Assembly (NCBI RefSeq): GCF_003148625.1
Contig: NZ_QGGO01000042.1
Span: 1-38,888, forward strand
From: Arcicella aurantiaca
GTDB lineage: Bacteria > Bacteroidota > Bacteroidia > Cytophagales > Spirosomataceae
Direction of reading: 5' to 3'
DNA length: 38,888 nt
Position numbers and translations under genes: made by a program. Shown one piece after another: positions 1-8,152 of this stretch. Numbering within the stretch: the first letter of the stretch is position 1; each line of letters opens with the position of its first letter. The notes below the pieces were generated by a model. That model was not told the DNA's origin and did not search any database. It was given only the letters and a program-made list of their open reading frames with translations.

Positions 1-280
1 ATACTTTTTTTTCCTTTGGAGTCAATATACTGGGGCGACCACTACGTGCTAAATCTTTGAGACCTCGGGATTTATTATCCTCCCAGCGTTTAAACCAAAA
101 AGAAACTGTATCAGCTTTTACTTGATAAAGTTGGGCAATAGTTTGTCGGTCATAACCTTGATGACTCCAAAGTAGTGCCTGAATACGTTGACGTTCTCGA
201 TGATTATTAGTAGTCCGTAACAAATGAGTTAAGTCGGTGATTTCAGACTCACTTAAGTTAATGTATCGCTTGTTATTCAT
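1..280 (-). CDS. IS630-like transposase, N-terminal part (continues past left edge)
   Basis: The complement from the ATG at 278-280 reads MNNKRYINLSESEITDL, and the frame stays open to the window edge (93 codons). It contains a helix-turn-helix segment (RQRIQALLWSHQGYDRQTIA, then VSFWFKRWED) followed by GLKDLARSGRPSILTPKEKK. That layout, HTH then a G-R-P-type linker, is typical of the N-terminus of IS630/Tc1-like transposases. The DDE catalytic domain would lie to the left of the window. The right end of the element probably lies within 281-340, because the neighbouring gene stops at 332-334 in sequence that looks like element end (TGAGCAAAAGTTGTCG on the minus strand). The family call rests on the HTH and linker only. 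Whether the element is intact cannot be judged. Confidence 0.75.
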   Translation of the reverse strand, partial: MNNKRYINLSESEITDLTHLLRTTNNHRERQRIQALLWSHQGYDRQTIAQLYQVKADTVSFWFKRWEDNKSRGLKDLARSGRPSILTPKEKKV

Positions 281-331
281 AGCTCTAAGATATAGAGAAA
301 TATTGTAAATCAAAAACACGACAACTTTTGC

Positions 332-1042
332 TCAATTACTTAATAAATATTCTTTGGTGTCATTGAAAATTTTTGTCCTTTTCGCTAATGCAGACTCCAC
401 TTCTTCAAATACGTTTTTCGCAATGAGACCTTCATACCATTTTACGAAATCATTATATTTGACATCATTACAATATTTCATAATGAACATACGTCTCTGT
501 ACACCTCTCAAATCTGTTCCAACGATTGGTACTTTATGATAATCGAATATTGTTCCGGTATATCCTACGCCTTGTTCATAAGGCATATCATTTGCCAAAA
601 TCTCTTGATTAATAGTTTGCAAATCACTATATTTTTCAAAGAAAGGAATCGCTGTTGTTTCCAAATATTCCTTTATAATTTCGGCTAATCTCTCTACATC
701 ATTAACAGAATCTATTTCAAAATTCATAGATTTTTCAATACGTTCTTTCAAAAAATCGCCCCTTACAGTACTACTATTTTTCAAGTAGTCTTTATAAACA
801 TTATCAGGTTTATCAAAACAAAAAATTTTATTTAATGGTGTTTCTATCAACTGATTTTGTATTTCAGGTATAAATGCTCTAATAACCAGTACATGATAAA
901 TATTTACATCCATCAAAACCCTAAATCTAAAATCTTTCGTTGTTTTAAATAAAAAGTTATTAGAATCAATTTTAAAACCTTTTTCAGCAAGATATTCGCC
1001 CATATTGGTCTGTAAGTATTGTCGTAATTCTTTTCTGTTCAT
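332..1042 (-). CDS. Hypothetical protein, 236 aa
   Basis: This is an open frame with an ATG start (MNRKELRQYLQTNMGEYLAEKGFK). It is a mixed alpha/beta, charged, presumably cytoplasmic protein without signal peptide or membrane segment. The N-terminal part resembles in style the small Bacteroidota proteins that begin with a helix and 'L..KGFK' and then a strand-rich half. The C-terminal half has a conserved-looking stretch GTDLRGVQRRMFIMKYCN followed by a helix KYNDFVKWYEGLI. I do not recognise the family. Its start lies 1 nt from the stop of the small upstream frame at 1044-1280, so the two may be co-transcribed with the yigZ-type gene. Its stop codon falls at the inferred edge of the IS630-like element, so the original C-terminus may have been cut and replaced by a stop from the element. 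Confidence 0.6.
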   Translation of the reverse strand: MNRKELRQYLQTNMGEYLAEKGFKIDSNNFLFKTTKDFRFRVLMDVNIYHVLVIRAFIPEIQNQLIETPLNKIFCFDKPDNVYKDYLKNSSTVRGDFLKERIEKSMNFEIDSVNDVERLAEIIKEYLETTAIPFFEKYSDLQTINQEILANDMPYEQGVGYTGTIFDYHKVPIVGTDLRGVQRRMFIMKYCNDVKYNDFVKWYEGLIAKNVFEEVESALAKRTKIFNDTKEYLLSN

Positions 1043-1043
1043 C

Positions 1044-1280
1044 TTAAAATACAGGTTTTGTCGTTGTACTTATCTTAATTTTATCAAACTCATTATTTTC
1101 TAAGAGAGTTCTTATGGTAGTTCCGTCCAGAGAAGATTGTGTTTTAAATACATTTTCTTTTTTGATAATTAAATAATTATTCTGTGGTAAACCTGTTTTA
1201 CCAATAGACCTAACTTGAAACCTCACTGGTTCAAGCGAGGACGCTTGAACCAGTGGAGATAGTGCGTTCGTCTCGCTCAA
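1044..1280 (-). CDS. Small gene or gene remnant with an embedded palindrome, 78 aa
   Basis: The frame overlaps the end of the yigZ-type gene by 4 nt and ends 1 nt before the ATG of the 236-aa gene, so spacing is operon-like. Its only possible start is TTG (TTG AGC GAG ACG). Residues about 9-19 (PLVQASSLEPV) are encoded by the 32-bp palindrome at 1224-1255, which recurs at 20257-20534. The downstream part (RFQVRSIGKTGLPQNNYLII to KPVF) looks like genuine protein but has no family I recognise and no internal ATG. Two readings are possible: a small real gene with an in-frame palindrome, or the 3' remnant of a gene whose 5' end was replaced when the palindrome arrived. I lean towards a remnant. 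Confidence 0.35.
   Translation of the reverse strand: MSETNALSPLVQASSLEPVRFQVRSIGKTGLPQNNYLIIKKENVFKTQSSLDGTTIRTLLENNEFDKIKISTTTKPVF
1224..1255. repeat. 32-bp palindrome (REP-like), copy outside the adhesin region
   Basis: The arms cactggttcaagc and gcttgaaccagtg are perfect 13-bp complements around a 6-nt centre gaggac. The same sequence, as two arms of a larger hairpin, occurs twice at 20257-20351 and 20440-20534, 19 kb away. This makes it a dispersed palindromic element and not a terminator of one gene. Confidence 0.85.
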
Positions 1281-1915
1281 ACCCTCCGCAAAAACTCCAC
1301 CTCAATTTCTTCTATTTTGTCTAATTTACCCAAAACTTGCGGAGATAATGATGTTCTGAATTCAATCTCAATCACGCACTGATTATCAAATTTTTGATTG
1401 ATAATTTTCAAGTCAAAATCTTTTACGACCTTCATAATATCATTCATTTGAACGTAGCCGTAAGTGATTTGATAAATTTCGTTAACCGTTTTTTCGATGA
1501 TTTCGGCATTTTCCAAAGCCTCCTCCGTCGCTGATTTATAGGCGTTTATTAATCCCGGAACGCCCAAAAGTGTACCGCCCCAATATCGCACGACAACCAC
1601 CAAGATATTGGTAATTTCTTTGGATAAAAGTACGTTCAAAATCGGGCGACCTGCTGACCCTGATGGCTCACCATCGTCATTGACTCTGAAATTGTTTTTA
1701 TCCATTCCAATCCGATACGCATAACAAAAATGAACGGCTTTGAAATGTTCTTTTCTCAATGGCTCAATGATGACTTTTACCTGATTTTCATCGGTAAATG
1801 GATAGGCAAAAGCTAAGAACTTACTTCCTTTATCTTTGAAAATTCCTTCTGAATTCGATTTGATGGTTTTGTAAATATCGGTCATTAATGGTATTTGTAT
1901 GTCTGAGAAAGGCAA
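1277..1915 (-). CDS. yigZ: YigZ/IMPACT (UPF0029) family protein
   Basis: The product matches the YigZ/IMPACT family across its length. Family hallmarks are DKGSKFLAFAYPF, then AYRIG...RVNDDGEPSGSAGRPIL, then ILVVVVRYWGGTLLGVPGL with the RYWGG..LG core. The C-terminal third corresponds to the small DUF1949-type alpha/beta domain. Bacterial members are soluble proteins of about 200-210 aa with proposed RNA-binding or translation-related roles, and the biochemical function is not settled. The longest frame starts at 1915 (MPFSDIQIPLMTDIY). The second ATG at 1883-1885 (MTDIYKTIKSNSEG) gives the usual family length and is my preferred start. Gene order suggests co-transcription with the two smaller frames downstream. 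Confidence 0.9.
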   Translation of the reverse strand: MPFSDIQIPLMTDIYKTIKSNSEGIFKDKGSKFLAFAYPFTDENQVKVIIEPLRKEHFKAVHFCYAYRIGMDKNNFRVNDDGEPSGSAGRPILNVLLSKEITNILVVVVRYWGGTLLGVPGLINAYKSATEEALENAEIIEKTVNEIYQITYGYVQMNDIMKVVKDFDLKIINQKFDNQCVIEIEFRTSLSPQVLGKLDKIEEIEVEFLRRV

Positions 1916-1968
1916 ATTTAAAGAATATTCTGACCTTTTTCTTTTATTTCATAACCCTTCTAAAACTA

Positions 1969-2001
1969 AAAATGCCTCAAATCTTTCGATAGAGGCATTT
2001 T
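1969..2001 (-). terminator. Rho-independent terminator downstream of the Gfo/Idh gene
   Basis: The 10-bp arms aaaatgcctc (1969-1978) and gaggcatttt (1992-2001) flank a 13-nt loop. On the minus strand the stem is followed by TTTTTAG. It lies between the yigZ-type gene and the stop of the oxidoreductase gene at 2149, so it most likely ends the leftward transcript coming from 3486. Confidence 0.7.
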
Positions 2002-2148
2002 CAAGTAGGGGTTGGAATTTAGCATTACCATAATCCTACTTATCAATGGCTTATGAAACTTCAAAATTAGGCTATGGTTGATTATCAAATAACAATGTGA
2101 TTAACAACAATTTACAATACTAAATCCTAATCCCTACTTATGTATGAA

Positions 2149-3486
2149 TTAATATTTAAACACTTTTCCGCCAGCCATAACTTCTTGTGTTTTCTCATCA
2201 AAAGTTACTCTTTGACCTGTACGGTATGCCGCATTTGCCATAATGGTAGCGATTGAGTGCTGATAACCTGCTTCAATTGGTGCATTTGGCGTTTTACGAG
2301 AACGAATACAATCCATCCAGTTTTTGATATGGGCAGTTGTCAATTGGTCATAACCTGTATTGGCGTTTGTTTCAATTTTTGTTACTTCGCTCAATTTAAT
2401 TTTCTCCAAAAGGTTCGCTTTCAAGCCCATTGCTTTAGCTTCACGTTCACCTAAACCTCCCGTTGGAGAAATTTCGTTGGTATCTAAGTTAATCATACCA
2501 CCATTTGAATAGTACAATTCTTTTGTTTCACCTGCACTGTTTGAGAAACGGCTTGTAAATTGTACTTGGAAGCCTTTTGTCATATCATCTAATGGGCCAT
2601 AATCAAAAACTACGGTCATGGTATCTGCATTAGCACGACCATCTTGCCACTGATAAATACCACCATTGGCAACGGCACTACGTGGGTGAGGCAAACCTGA
2701 GAACCAGTGAACTGTATCAATTTGGTGAGACATCCATTGCCCCGGTATTCCAGAAGAATATGGCCAGAACAATCTGTACTCCAAATATTTACGAGGGTCA
2801 AAGGTATCATTCGGACGATTAACTAAGAAGCGTTTCCAGTCAATATCAGATTCTTTCAAGTCTTGCGTAAGAGCAGGTCTTCTCCAACGTCCTGGTTGAT
2901 TTACGTTCCAAACTAATTCAACCATTACGATTGGTCCAAATTTACCTGATTTAATGAAGTTTTCAGCCGCAAAATAGTTTTCACCACTACGACGTTGAGA
3001 ACCAATTTGTACAATTTTACCCGATTTCTTTACAGCTTTTAAAACTGCACGGTTATCGTCCATTGTTTCAGATAATGGCTTTTCAGTATAGCAATCACAA
3101 CCTGCTTGAACTGCCTCAATGGTATGGATTGCGTGTTGAAAATCTGCCGTTGAAAGCATTACAGCATCTACCGATTTAGAAGCGTATAATTCATCATTAT
3201 TACGGAATAATTTTACATCTGAACCTAATGCCTTGTCGATAAATGCTTTTCCTTCATCTCTACGACGATTCCAAATATCAGATAAACCTACCATTTCAAA
3301 ATTCATTTCTTTCTGAAACTGCTTGAAAGGAGGAATATGCGAAGACTTGAATCGGTCAGAAAAACCTACGCAAGCAACACGTACACGGTCGTTTGAGCCA
3401 ATAATTTTTCCGTATGATTTAGCAGAAAAACCCGTAGCCAGTCCTGCTAAAACCGTACTTTTTACAAAATCTCTTCTTGTTGTCAT
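2149..3486 (-). CDS. Tat-exported Gfo/Idh/MocA family oxidoreductase
   Basis: This 445-aa protein starts with a twin-arginine signal (MTTRRDFVKSTVLAGLATGF), so it is probably exported folded with its NAD(P) cofactor to the periplasm. The Rossmann domain begins at about residue 35 (VRVACVGFSDR, a degenerate glycine motif). The family EKP motif with its active-site Lys is at 135-137 (YTEKPLSETMDDN). The C-terminal half is the Gfo/Idh alpha/beta substrate domain. Such exported enzymes in Bacteroidota oxidise or reduce sugar hydroxyls, and some form 3-keto-glycosides. The DUF1080 protein and GH3 enzyme on the same strand, and the TIM-barrel isomerase and cupin in the divergent cluster, support a carbohydrate role. 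The exact substrate cannot be read from the sequence. Confidence 0.9.
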   Translation of the reverse strand: MTTRRDFVKSTVLAGLATGFSAKSYGKIIGSNDRVRVACVGFSDRFKSSHIPPFKQFQKEMNFEMVGLSDIWNRRRDEGKAFIDKALGSDVKLFRNNDELYASKSVDAVMLSTADFQHAIHTIEAVQAGCDCYTEKPLSETMDDNRAVLKAVKKSGKIVQIGSQRRSGENYFAAENFIKSGKFGPIVMVELVWNVNQPGRWRRPALTQDLKESDIDWKRFLVNRPNDTFDPRKYLEYRLFWPYSSGIPGQWMSHQIDTVHWFSGLPHPRSAVANGGIYQWQDGRANADTMTVVFDYGPLDDMTKGFQVQFTSRFSNSAGETKELYYSNGGMINLDTNEISPTGGLGEREAKAMGLKANLLEKIKLSEVTKIETNANTGYDQLTTAHIKNWMDCIRSRKTPNAPIEAGYQHSIATIMANAAYRTGQRVTFDEKTQEVMAGGKVFKY

Positions 3487-3555
3487 TTTTCTATTTTTTG
3501 CTGATTTTAATTTTCTGTTAATATATTTAATAAATGATATTCAGGTAAATAGTAA

Positions 3556-4077
3556 TTATTGCCCTCTTTCACTAAGTAAATCATCAATAAATTTCTTGGG
3601 TTTTTCAAGAAATCTGTAACAGTTTGATATTTTTATAAACTCTCCTACTTCTTTGAGTTCAGGCTTAAAGACATTCCCTTTTATATCCATAAGCATCATT
3701 TCATTTTTGTTAGCTAACTCTAATATTCTGTTTAAAAAAACTAAATTGGGTTCTCTTAAATCTGCTCTAAAAGATAGCTCTGTTATTTCCTCTGTTATAA
3801 AGTTTATGCCCATCCAAGCATCGTTATCTAATTCCTCAGTATAGGTTTTCCAATTAAAACTATCATTGGCATTTCCCCAATTTGCTTTATCAACAATTCT
3901 ATCAATTTCCAGTTTAATTTCAAGAAAATTGATTTTAGCCAATTACTAATACTTATCAGTATTTGCTTGAAAATATCCAGATTCAGTACCAATTGCTATC
4001 TTTTTAGGAATGTTATTAAGTTTTTTGAGTAAACCAACTTTAGGAACAAATGCCATGTAATATTGATAGACAGCCAT
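3556..4077 (-). pseudogene. Unrecognised gene interrupted by two in-frame stops
   Basis: From the ATG at 4075-4077 the minus strand reads MAVYQYYMAFVPKVGLLKKL for 43 codons, ending ...QANTDKY. Two consecutive in-frame stops follow, TAG and TAA (3943-3948). The same frame then continues without a break as LAKINFLEIKLEIDRIVDKA to a stop at 3556 (128 codons, which could only restart at the TTG at 3940-3942). The common frame and protein-like composition on both sides point to one gene of about 170 codons inactivated by stop mutations. The overall style resembles small Bacteroidota proteins of the immunity/SMI1-like size class, but I cannot name the family. The alternative is two short genes, the second starting at TTG. 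Confidence 0.6.
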
Positions 4078-4178
4078 TTGGTTGCATTATTTTATGATAA
4101 ATTTCTGAAATTATCTACGTATTTAACAGAATTAACGTTGGGCTTCTCCGAAGCCTATAATTCGTGATTATTTTTATA

Positions 4179-4243
4179 CTACAAAGGTTGAATTTCTCCG
4201 AAATTATGTCGAATTATACCTCGGAGAGGTTAAACCTTTGTAG
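4179..4243. repeat. Imperfect inverted repeat in an intergenic gap
   Basis: The 23-nt arms at 4179-4201 (ctacaaaggttgaatttctc...) and 4221-4243 are complementary with three mismatches. Related fragments lie on both sides: ggcttctccgaag at 4141 and attcggagaagtgcaacctt near 4269. This gives an array of cggag/ctccg-containing short repeats in the gap 4078-4355. I see no gene there. It may serve as a processing or termination structure between the GH3 gene and the interrupted gene, or be a dispersed palindromic element. Confidence 0.65.
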
Positions 4244-4355
4244 AATATAGTGATTTCCGTCGTGTTCATTCGGAGAAGTGCAACCTTAAAAGAACCCACC
4301 ATATAGTAGATAATTCCGTATATTTTAAAACTTTGTTCCTTTTGTATAAAGAAAA

Positions 4356-6374
4356 TCAATACCCCAAACCATCTCCAGCTTTAAACAAAGCATAACCTTT
4401 TGGCTTCATAAAACCTGGTACGTCTGATTGATTTTCCATCACTACTTTTCTCGAAGTTGGTGTACTAAATGGCATTTTCCCTGTTGGATTGTATGCTCCA
4501 CTAACCACATCTAAAATCGCATCGGTTGTTGTGCCAAAAGTTGCTAAAACCGTCTTTACATTTGGATTATCCACTTCATCAATCACCCAAGGACTTGTAT
4601 AATTAATAATCATTACCGTTGGTTTGTGATAGGTTGTTTCGTTTACGTGAGCTACATCAATTTTGTTTTTTGATAATTGTAATTCAATCGGACTTCCATT
4701 TGAACTAAATAAACTGCCCCCGTTTGGAGTCAGCCAAAGAATTACTACATCGGCTTCTTCTTTGGTGGCTACAAACTCTAAATTCCATTTATTGACTTCT
4801 GGTTTAAAAGCTTTTACAGGTGTTTTTGTTCTGCCATCATCGAAATAAGTCTCAAAATACACTTTTGTCGGGCGGCGGTCCGCTTTTGGAGCAATCGGTA
4901 ATAATTTTGCGTCATTTCTCAACAAAACAATTGATTTACGCATTGCCAAATCTCCTTTTGCTTGAAATTCTGCATTTCCTACTGTTTTTACGGCTGCATC
5001 AACGTCCACATAAGGGTTTTCAAATAAACCTAAATCAAATTTTTCTTTCAATAAACGAGCAATAGATTCATTAATTCGTGCTTCTGAAACTAAGCCTTTT
5101 TTAACGGTTTCAAGTAACATGGTTGGGTCGGCTCCGCCAGAAAAAATATCTACGCCTGCATCCAATGCTTTTTGATAACGTTGTAAAATTGTCAAGTTTT
5201 CAACGCCCCAAGGCATCATGTCGATTGGTCCTGTATCAGAATTTACAATTCCTTTAAAGCCCAATTGCTTTCTCAATAAATCTTGAATAATGGCTTTGTT
5301 GTATGAAAAACCAACTTCTTCCATGTTCTTATCTTTCGGAGCTGAATAATAAGGCATGATTGAGGACGTTCCTGCATTAATCGCCGCAATAAATGGTTTT
5401 ACGTGATAATCAAACATTCCACCTGGGTAATGAGCATTTTTCCCCCAATCAAAGTGTGAATCTTGCCCGCCTACTTGTGGACCTCCACCTGGAAAATGTT
5501 TGGTAGTCATTGCCACCGAGTTTTTGCCTAATTTATCTCCTTGAAAACCCAATACAATTTCACGAATCATGTTGGATGTCCAATCAGCATCTTCGCCAAA
5601 AGTCCCTTCAATCCTTGCCCAACGTGGTTCTGTTGATAAATCAGCCATGTACATATAGCCTTTTCTTAATCCAACAGCAGACCATTCTTTGGCAGCAATT
5701 TCGGCAAATTCACGAGTGAGTTTCAAATCTCTCATGGCTGACAAACCTAATTCTCCTGGCCATTTTGAGAAAACTGTTGTACCTACACTCAAACCAATTG
5801 CTGCATCAGCCGTAATGTGATTTCGTGGATTTGAGGCAATAATTGCTGGAATTCCCAAACGAGAAGTTTCACATAAGGCTTGTAAATTATTCGACCATTC
5901 CGCCAAAATTTTAGCACTTGTATTGGCTCTCAAAATAAAATGGCGAAGATTATACGTCATAACCCCTTTGGTTGTTCCTGCGGCACCCATATTAGGCACA
6001 GGCAAGGGCTTACGGGTAAACATATTGATGGGTTGCATCAAATCTTCTTCATTAAATCCACTCGAAATTTCAGTTTTGGGAGCATTTTGTTGAAATGAAA
6101 AATCGCCCGCCAAACGGCTCGTACTGATAAGCATAAATCCAATTTTTTCCTCAATAGTCATCTGAGAAATCAAATCTTGGATTCTTACTTCTTGTGGTAA
6201 ACGCCAATCTTCGTATTTATCAAGTTTACCGTTTTTATTTAAGTCTTTAAACTCTAATCCACTCTTTTTCAATATTTTAGCAGAACGAGAACCTAATTGG
6301 GGTTGTGTTACTTTCTGAGCATTCAATTCAAATGTCAGCAAGCTAATGAGCAATAATAGATTTTTTACTTTCAT
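4356..6374 (-). CDS. Glycoside hydrolase family 3 (beta-glucosidase-like)
   Basis: This 672-aa protein has an N-terminal signal peptide (MKVKNLLLLISLLTFELNAQ) for the periplasm or outer surface. Right after it is an EF-hand/dockerin-like calcium loop, DLNKNGKLDKYEDWR, common in Bacteroidota GH3 proteins. The GH3 barrel contains TTKHFPGGGPQ, the family KHFPG motif, and GFKGIVNSDTGPID, in which the Asp of the SD motif is the expected nucleophile. The C-terminal GH3 sandwich follows (KSIVLLRNDAKLLP and ending KAGDGLGY). No fibronectin III domain follows. The likely reaction is removal of terminal beta-glucosyl residues from oligosaccharides, and exact linkage cannot be told. The gene starts 42 nt after the DUF1080 gene, so the two form an operon. 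Confidence 0.92.
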   Translation of the reverse strand: MKVKNLLLLISLLTFELNAQKVTQPQLGSRSAKILKKSGLEFKDLNKNGKLDKYEDWRLPQEVRIQDLISQMTIEEKIGFMLISTSRLAGDFSFQQNAPKTEISSGFNEEDLMQPINMFTRKPLPVPNMGAAGTTKGVMTYNLRHFILRANTSAKILAEWSNNLQALCETSRLGIPAIIASNPRNHITADAAIGLSVGTTVFSKWPGELGLSAMRDLKLTREFAEIAAKEWSAVGLRKGYMYMADLSTEPRWARIEGTFGEDADWTSNMIREIVLGFQGDKLGKNSVAMTTKHFPGGGPQVGGQDSHFDWGKNAHYPGGMFDYHVKPFIAAINAGTSSIMPYYSAPKDKNMEEVGFSYNKAIIQDLLRKQLGFKGIVNSDTGPIDMMPWGVENLTILQRYQKALDAGVDIFSGGADPTMLLETVKKGLVSEARINESIARLLKEKFDLGLFENPYVDVDAAVKTVGNAEFQAKGDLAMRKSIVLLRNDAKLLPIAPKADRRPTKVYFETYFDDGRTKTPVKAFKPEVNKWNLEFVATKEEADVVILWLTPNGGSLFSSNGSPIELQLSKNKIDVAHVNETTYHKPTVMIINYTSPWVIDEVDNPNVKTVLATFGTTTDAILDVVSGAYNPTGKMPFSTPTSRKVVMENQSDVPGFMKPKGYALFKAGDGLGY

Positions 6375-6416
6375 TTTGATAATGGTTTCAAGTGTAAATA
6401 CAGGTTAAAACCTGTG

Positions 6417-7814
6417 TTACTTCAACTCTCTGATTTTCAAATTCTTGAAAGAAACATTATTACCGTGGTCTTGCAAAAGGATATTTCCTTTATCGCCAGC
6501 CCCAAAACCTTGATATTTTTCGTATTTTGAACGTGCCACTAAAGCGTTGAAAATGTTACTTTTACGCTCATACTCAATTACTTTGAAACCATTTAACCAA
6601 TGCTGAACGGTATTATTTGGTAACACCACGATACGTCCTTGATTCCAGTCGCCAATTTTTCTAACAAAACGTCTGTCCATTTTCAAATCTTTGTCGATTT
6701 TATAAGAAGGAATCAAATCGTATAAACTTGCTAAAGTACGGTTTCCAACTGCTCCCATTTTAGCATCTGGATGTTTTTCATCGTCTAAAACTTGGTATTC
6801 TAAACCAATTCCTGATTTACCATTTGAATCAAACGCTTCGTTTACAAAATATTTTACGCCTGAATTTGCTCCGTCTGTTAATTTAAAATCAAATGTCATT
6901 TCAAATGCTCCGTATTGTTGGTCTGTCACAATGTCGTTACCCGTTTCAGAACCATCTGATGGACTTACGTTAATCATTCCATCTACAACTGACCAATGTT
7001 GTTTTGGCATTTCAGTACCATGAACGGCACGCCAGCCTGTGAAATCTTTGCCATTGAAAAGCATTTTGAAACCTTGTGCTTTTTCTTGTTCTGAAAGATT
7101 ATTCAATACTAAATTTACCACAGGGCAATTATCAAGCGGACTTGGCTTCAAGTTTTCAGTTTGGATTTTAATATTTTTCCAACGGATTTTCATGCCTTCT
7201 TTCATAGGTCCATAAATAGAATGAACTTGCAAAGCAATGAAACCTTTAGCTGTCATATCGTCAATTAAATGAGCCGTTGGTACGCCGTTTATCCATGTAC
7301 GAATAGTGCTTCCGATGGCTTCAATACGATATTTATTCCACTGACCTACGGGTTTAAAAGCCTTTTTCCCTTCTGGATTAATGTTTGGAATATATAACCA
7401 ATCACGGCGACCTTCGTCATAAATTGCTCCTGACCATGCTCTATCAGATGGGTCAACTTCCATTTGATAGCCATGTACTCGTCCGTTCTGATAATCTGGT
7501 TTTGATAAACTACGAAACTGAACACCCCCGTTCATGGTATCGTCAAGTTTCAAATCCAATTCAAGGATAAAATCGCCGTATTCTTTTTCTGTTGTTAAGA
7601 ATGAATTGGGCGTTTCTTTTACAGTAGTACCCACAATTTCTCCATTTTGGACTTCATATAAAGCTTTTCCACCTAATTGTTTCCAGCCATTGAGTGTCTT
7701 TCCGTCAAAAAGATTTGTCCACTGAGCGTCAGTATTCCCTTTTTCCTTTTGTGCAAAGGTTGGAGCAGCCAAAACACAGGCTAATAAAAGCGTTTTAAAA
7801 AAGTATTGTTTCAT
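6417..7814 (-). CDS. Two-domain DUF1080 protein (3-keto-disaccharide hydrolase family)
   Basis: A signal peptide (MKQYFFKTLLLACVLAAPTFAQ) precedes two DUF1080 concanavalin-like domains. The first is at about residues 30-220 (NLFDGKTLNGWKQLGG ... MNGGVQFRS ... YQMEVDPSD ... WNKYRIEAIGSTIRTWINGV). The second is at about 245-464 (MLFNGKDFTGWRAV ... ANSGVKYFV ... GLEYQVLDD ... WNQGRIVVLPNNTVQHWLNG). The family is annotated as 3-keto-disaccharide hydrolase and in Bacteroides is found with Gfo/Idh oxidoreductases and a TIM-barrel isomerase in a 3-keto-glycoside pathway. All those partners occur in this window. The product is likely periplasmic. It is the first gene of the leftward operon, with the GH3 gene 42 nt downstream. 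Confidence 0.9.
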   Translation of the reverse strand: MKQYFFKTLLLACVLAAPTFAQKEKGNTDAQWTNLFDGKTLNGWKQLGGKALYEVQNGEIVGTTVKETPNSFLTTEKEYGDFILELDLKLDDTMNGGVQFRSLSKPDYQNGRVHGYQMEVDPSDRAWSGAIYDEGRRDWLYIPNINPEGKKAFKPVGQWNKYRIEAIGSTIRTWINGVPTAHLIDDMTAKGFIALQVHSIYGPMKEGMKIRWKNIKIQTENLKPSPLDNCPVVNLVLNNLSEQEKAQGFKMLFNGKDFTGWRAVHGTEMPKQHWSVVDGMINVSPSDGSETGNDIVTDQQYGAFEMTFDFKLTDGANSGVKYFVNEAFDSNGKSGIGLEYQVLDDEKHPDAKMGAVGNRTLASLYDLIPSYKIDKDLKMDRRFVRKIGDWNQGRIVVLPNNTVQHWLNGFKVIEYERKSNIFNALVARSKYEKYQGFGAGDKGNILLQDHGNNVSFKNLKIRELK

Positions 7815-8152
7815 ATTTAAACTATAGTTTTTGATTTATAAAGAAAAAGTCAAAAACTACTTTTTTATACTTTGAAAATATTAAATATTAATTTTATAAG
7901 TCAAATTTTTATAGAATTCAAGATAATATAGTACCGTACTGTATGCTTTATGGATGAATTAATAGATAAAAATCCCATAATAAACTCAGTAATAACCCCT
8001 AAAATTATCCTTCTTATTTACAGGACAGAGTTTAATCTTCTTTTACGTAATTTTAAAATGTTTTATTTCATTTCTAATTTTGACCTAAAAGAGACCCCTG
8101 ATGTAAGCGGGATAAAAACTCTTATCAATATTTAAAGAACCAAACAAAAACA
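7815..8152. other. Divergent intergenic region between the two carbohydrate operons
   Basis: This 338-nt AT-rich gap separates the DUF1080 gene (leftward) from the aldo/keto reductase gene (rightward) and must hold promoters for both. I find an exact TAnnTTTG element for the rightward side at 8075-8082, and no exact match for the leftward side. A small palindrome agtac-c-gtact at 7930-7940 sits near the middle and could be an operator, though it is short enough to be chance. I see no convincing gene here. Confidence 0.6.
8075..8082 (+). promoter_or_regulatory. Candidate -7 promoter element for the aldo/keto reductase gene
   Basis: TAATTTTG matches the Bacteroidota primary sigma factor -7 consensus TAnnTTTG exactly and lies about 70 nt upstream of the ATG at 8153. 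No clear -33 TTTG is present at the expected 19-21 nt spacing, so the call is tentative. Confidence 0.35.

Noticed and set aside
7950-8135. 61-codon plus-strand frame in the divergent promoter gap
   Set aside because: Low-complexity AT-rich composition, no recognisable motif, and it overlaps the best promoter candidate for the next gene.
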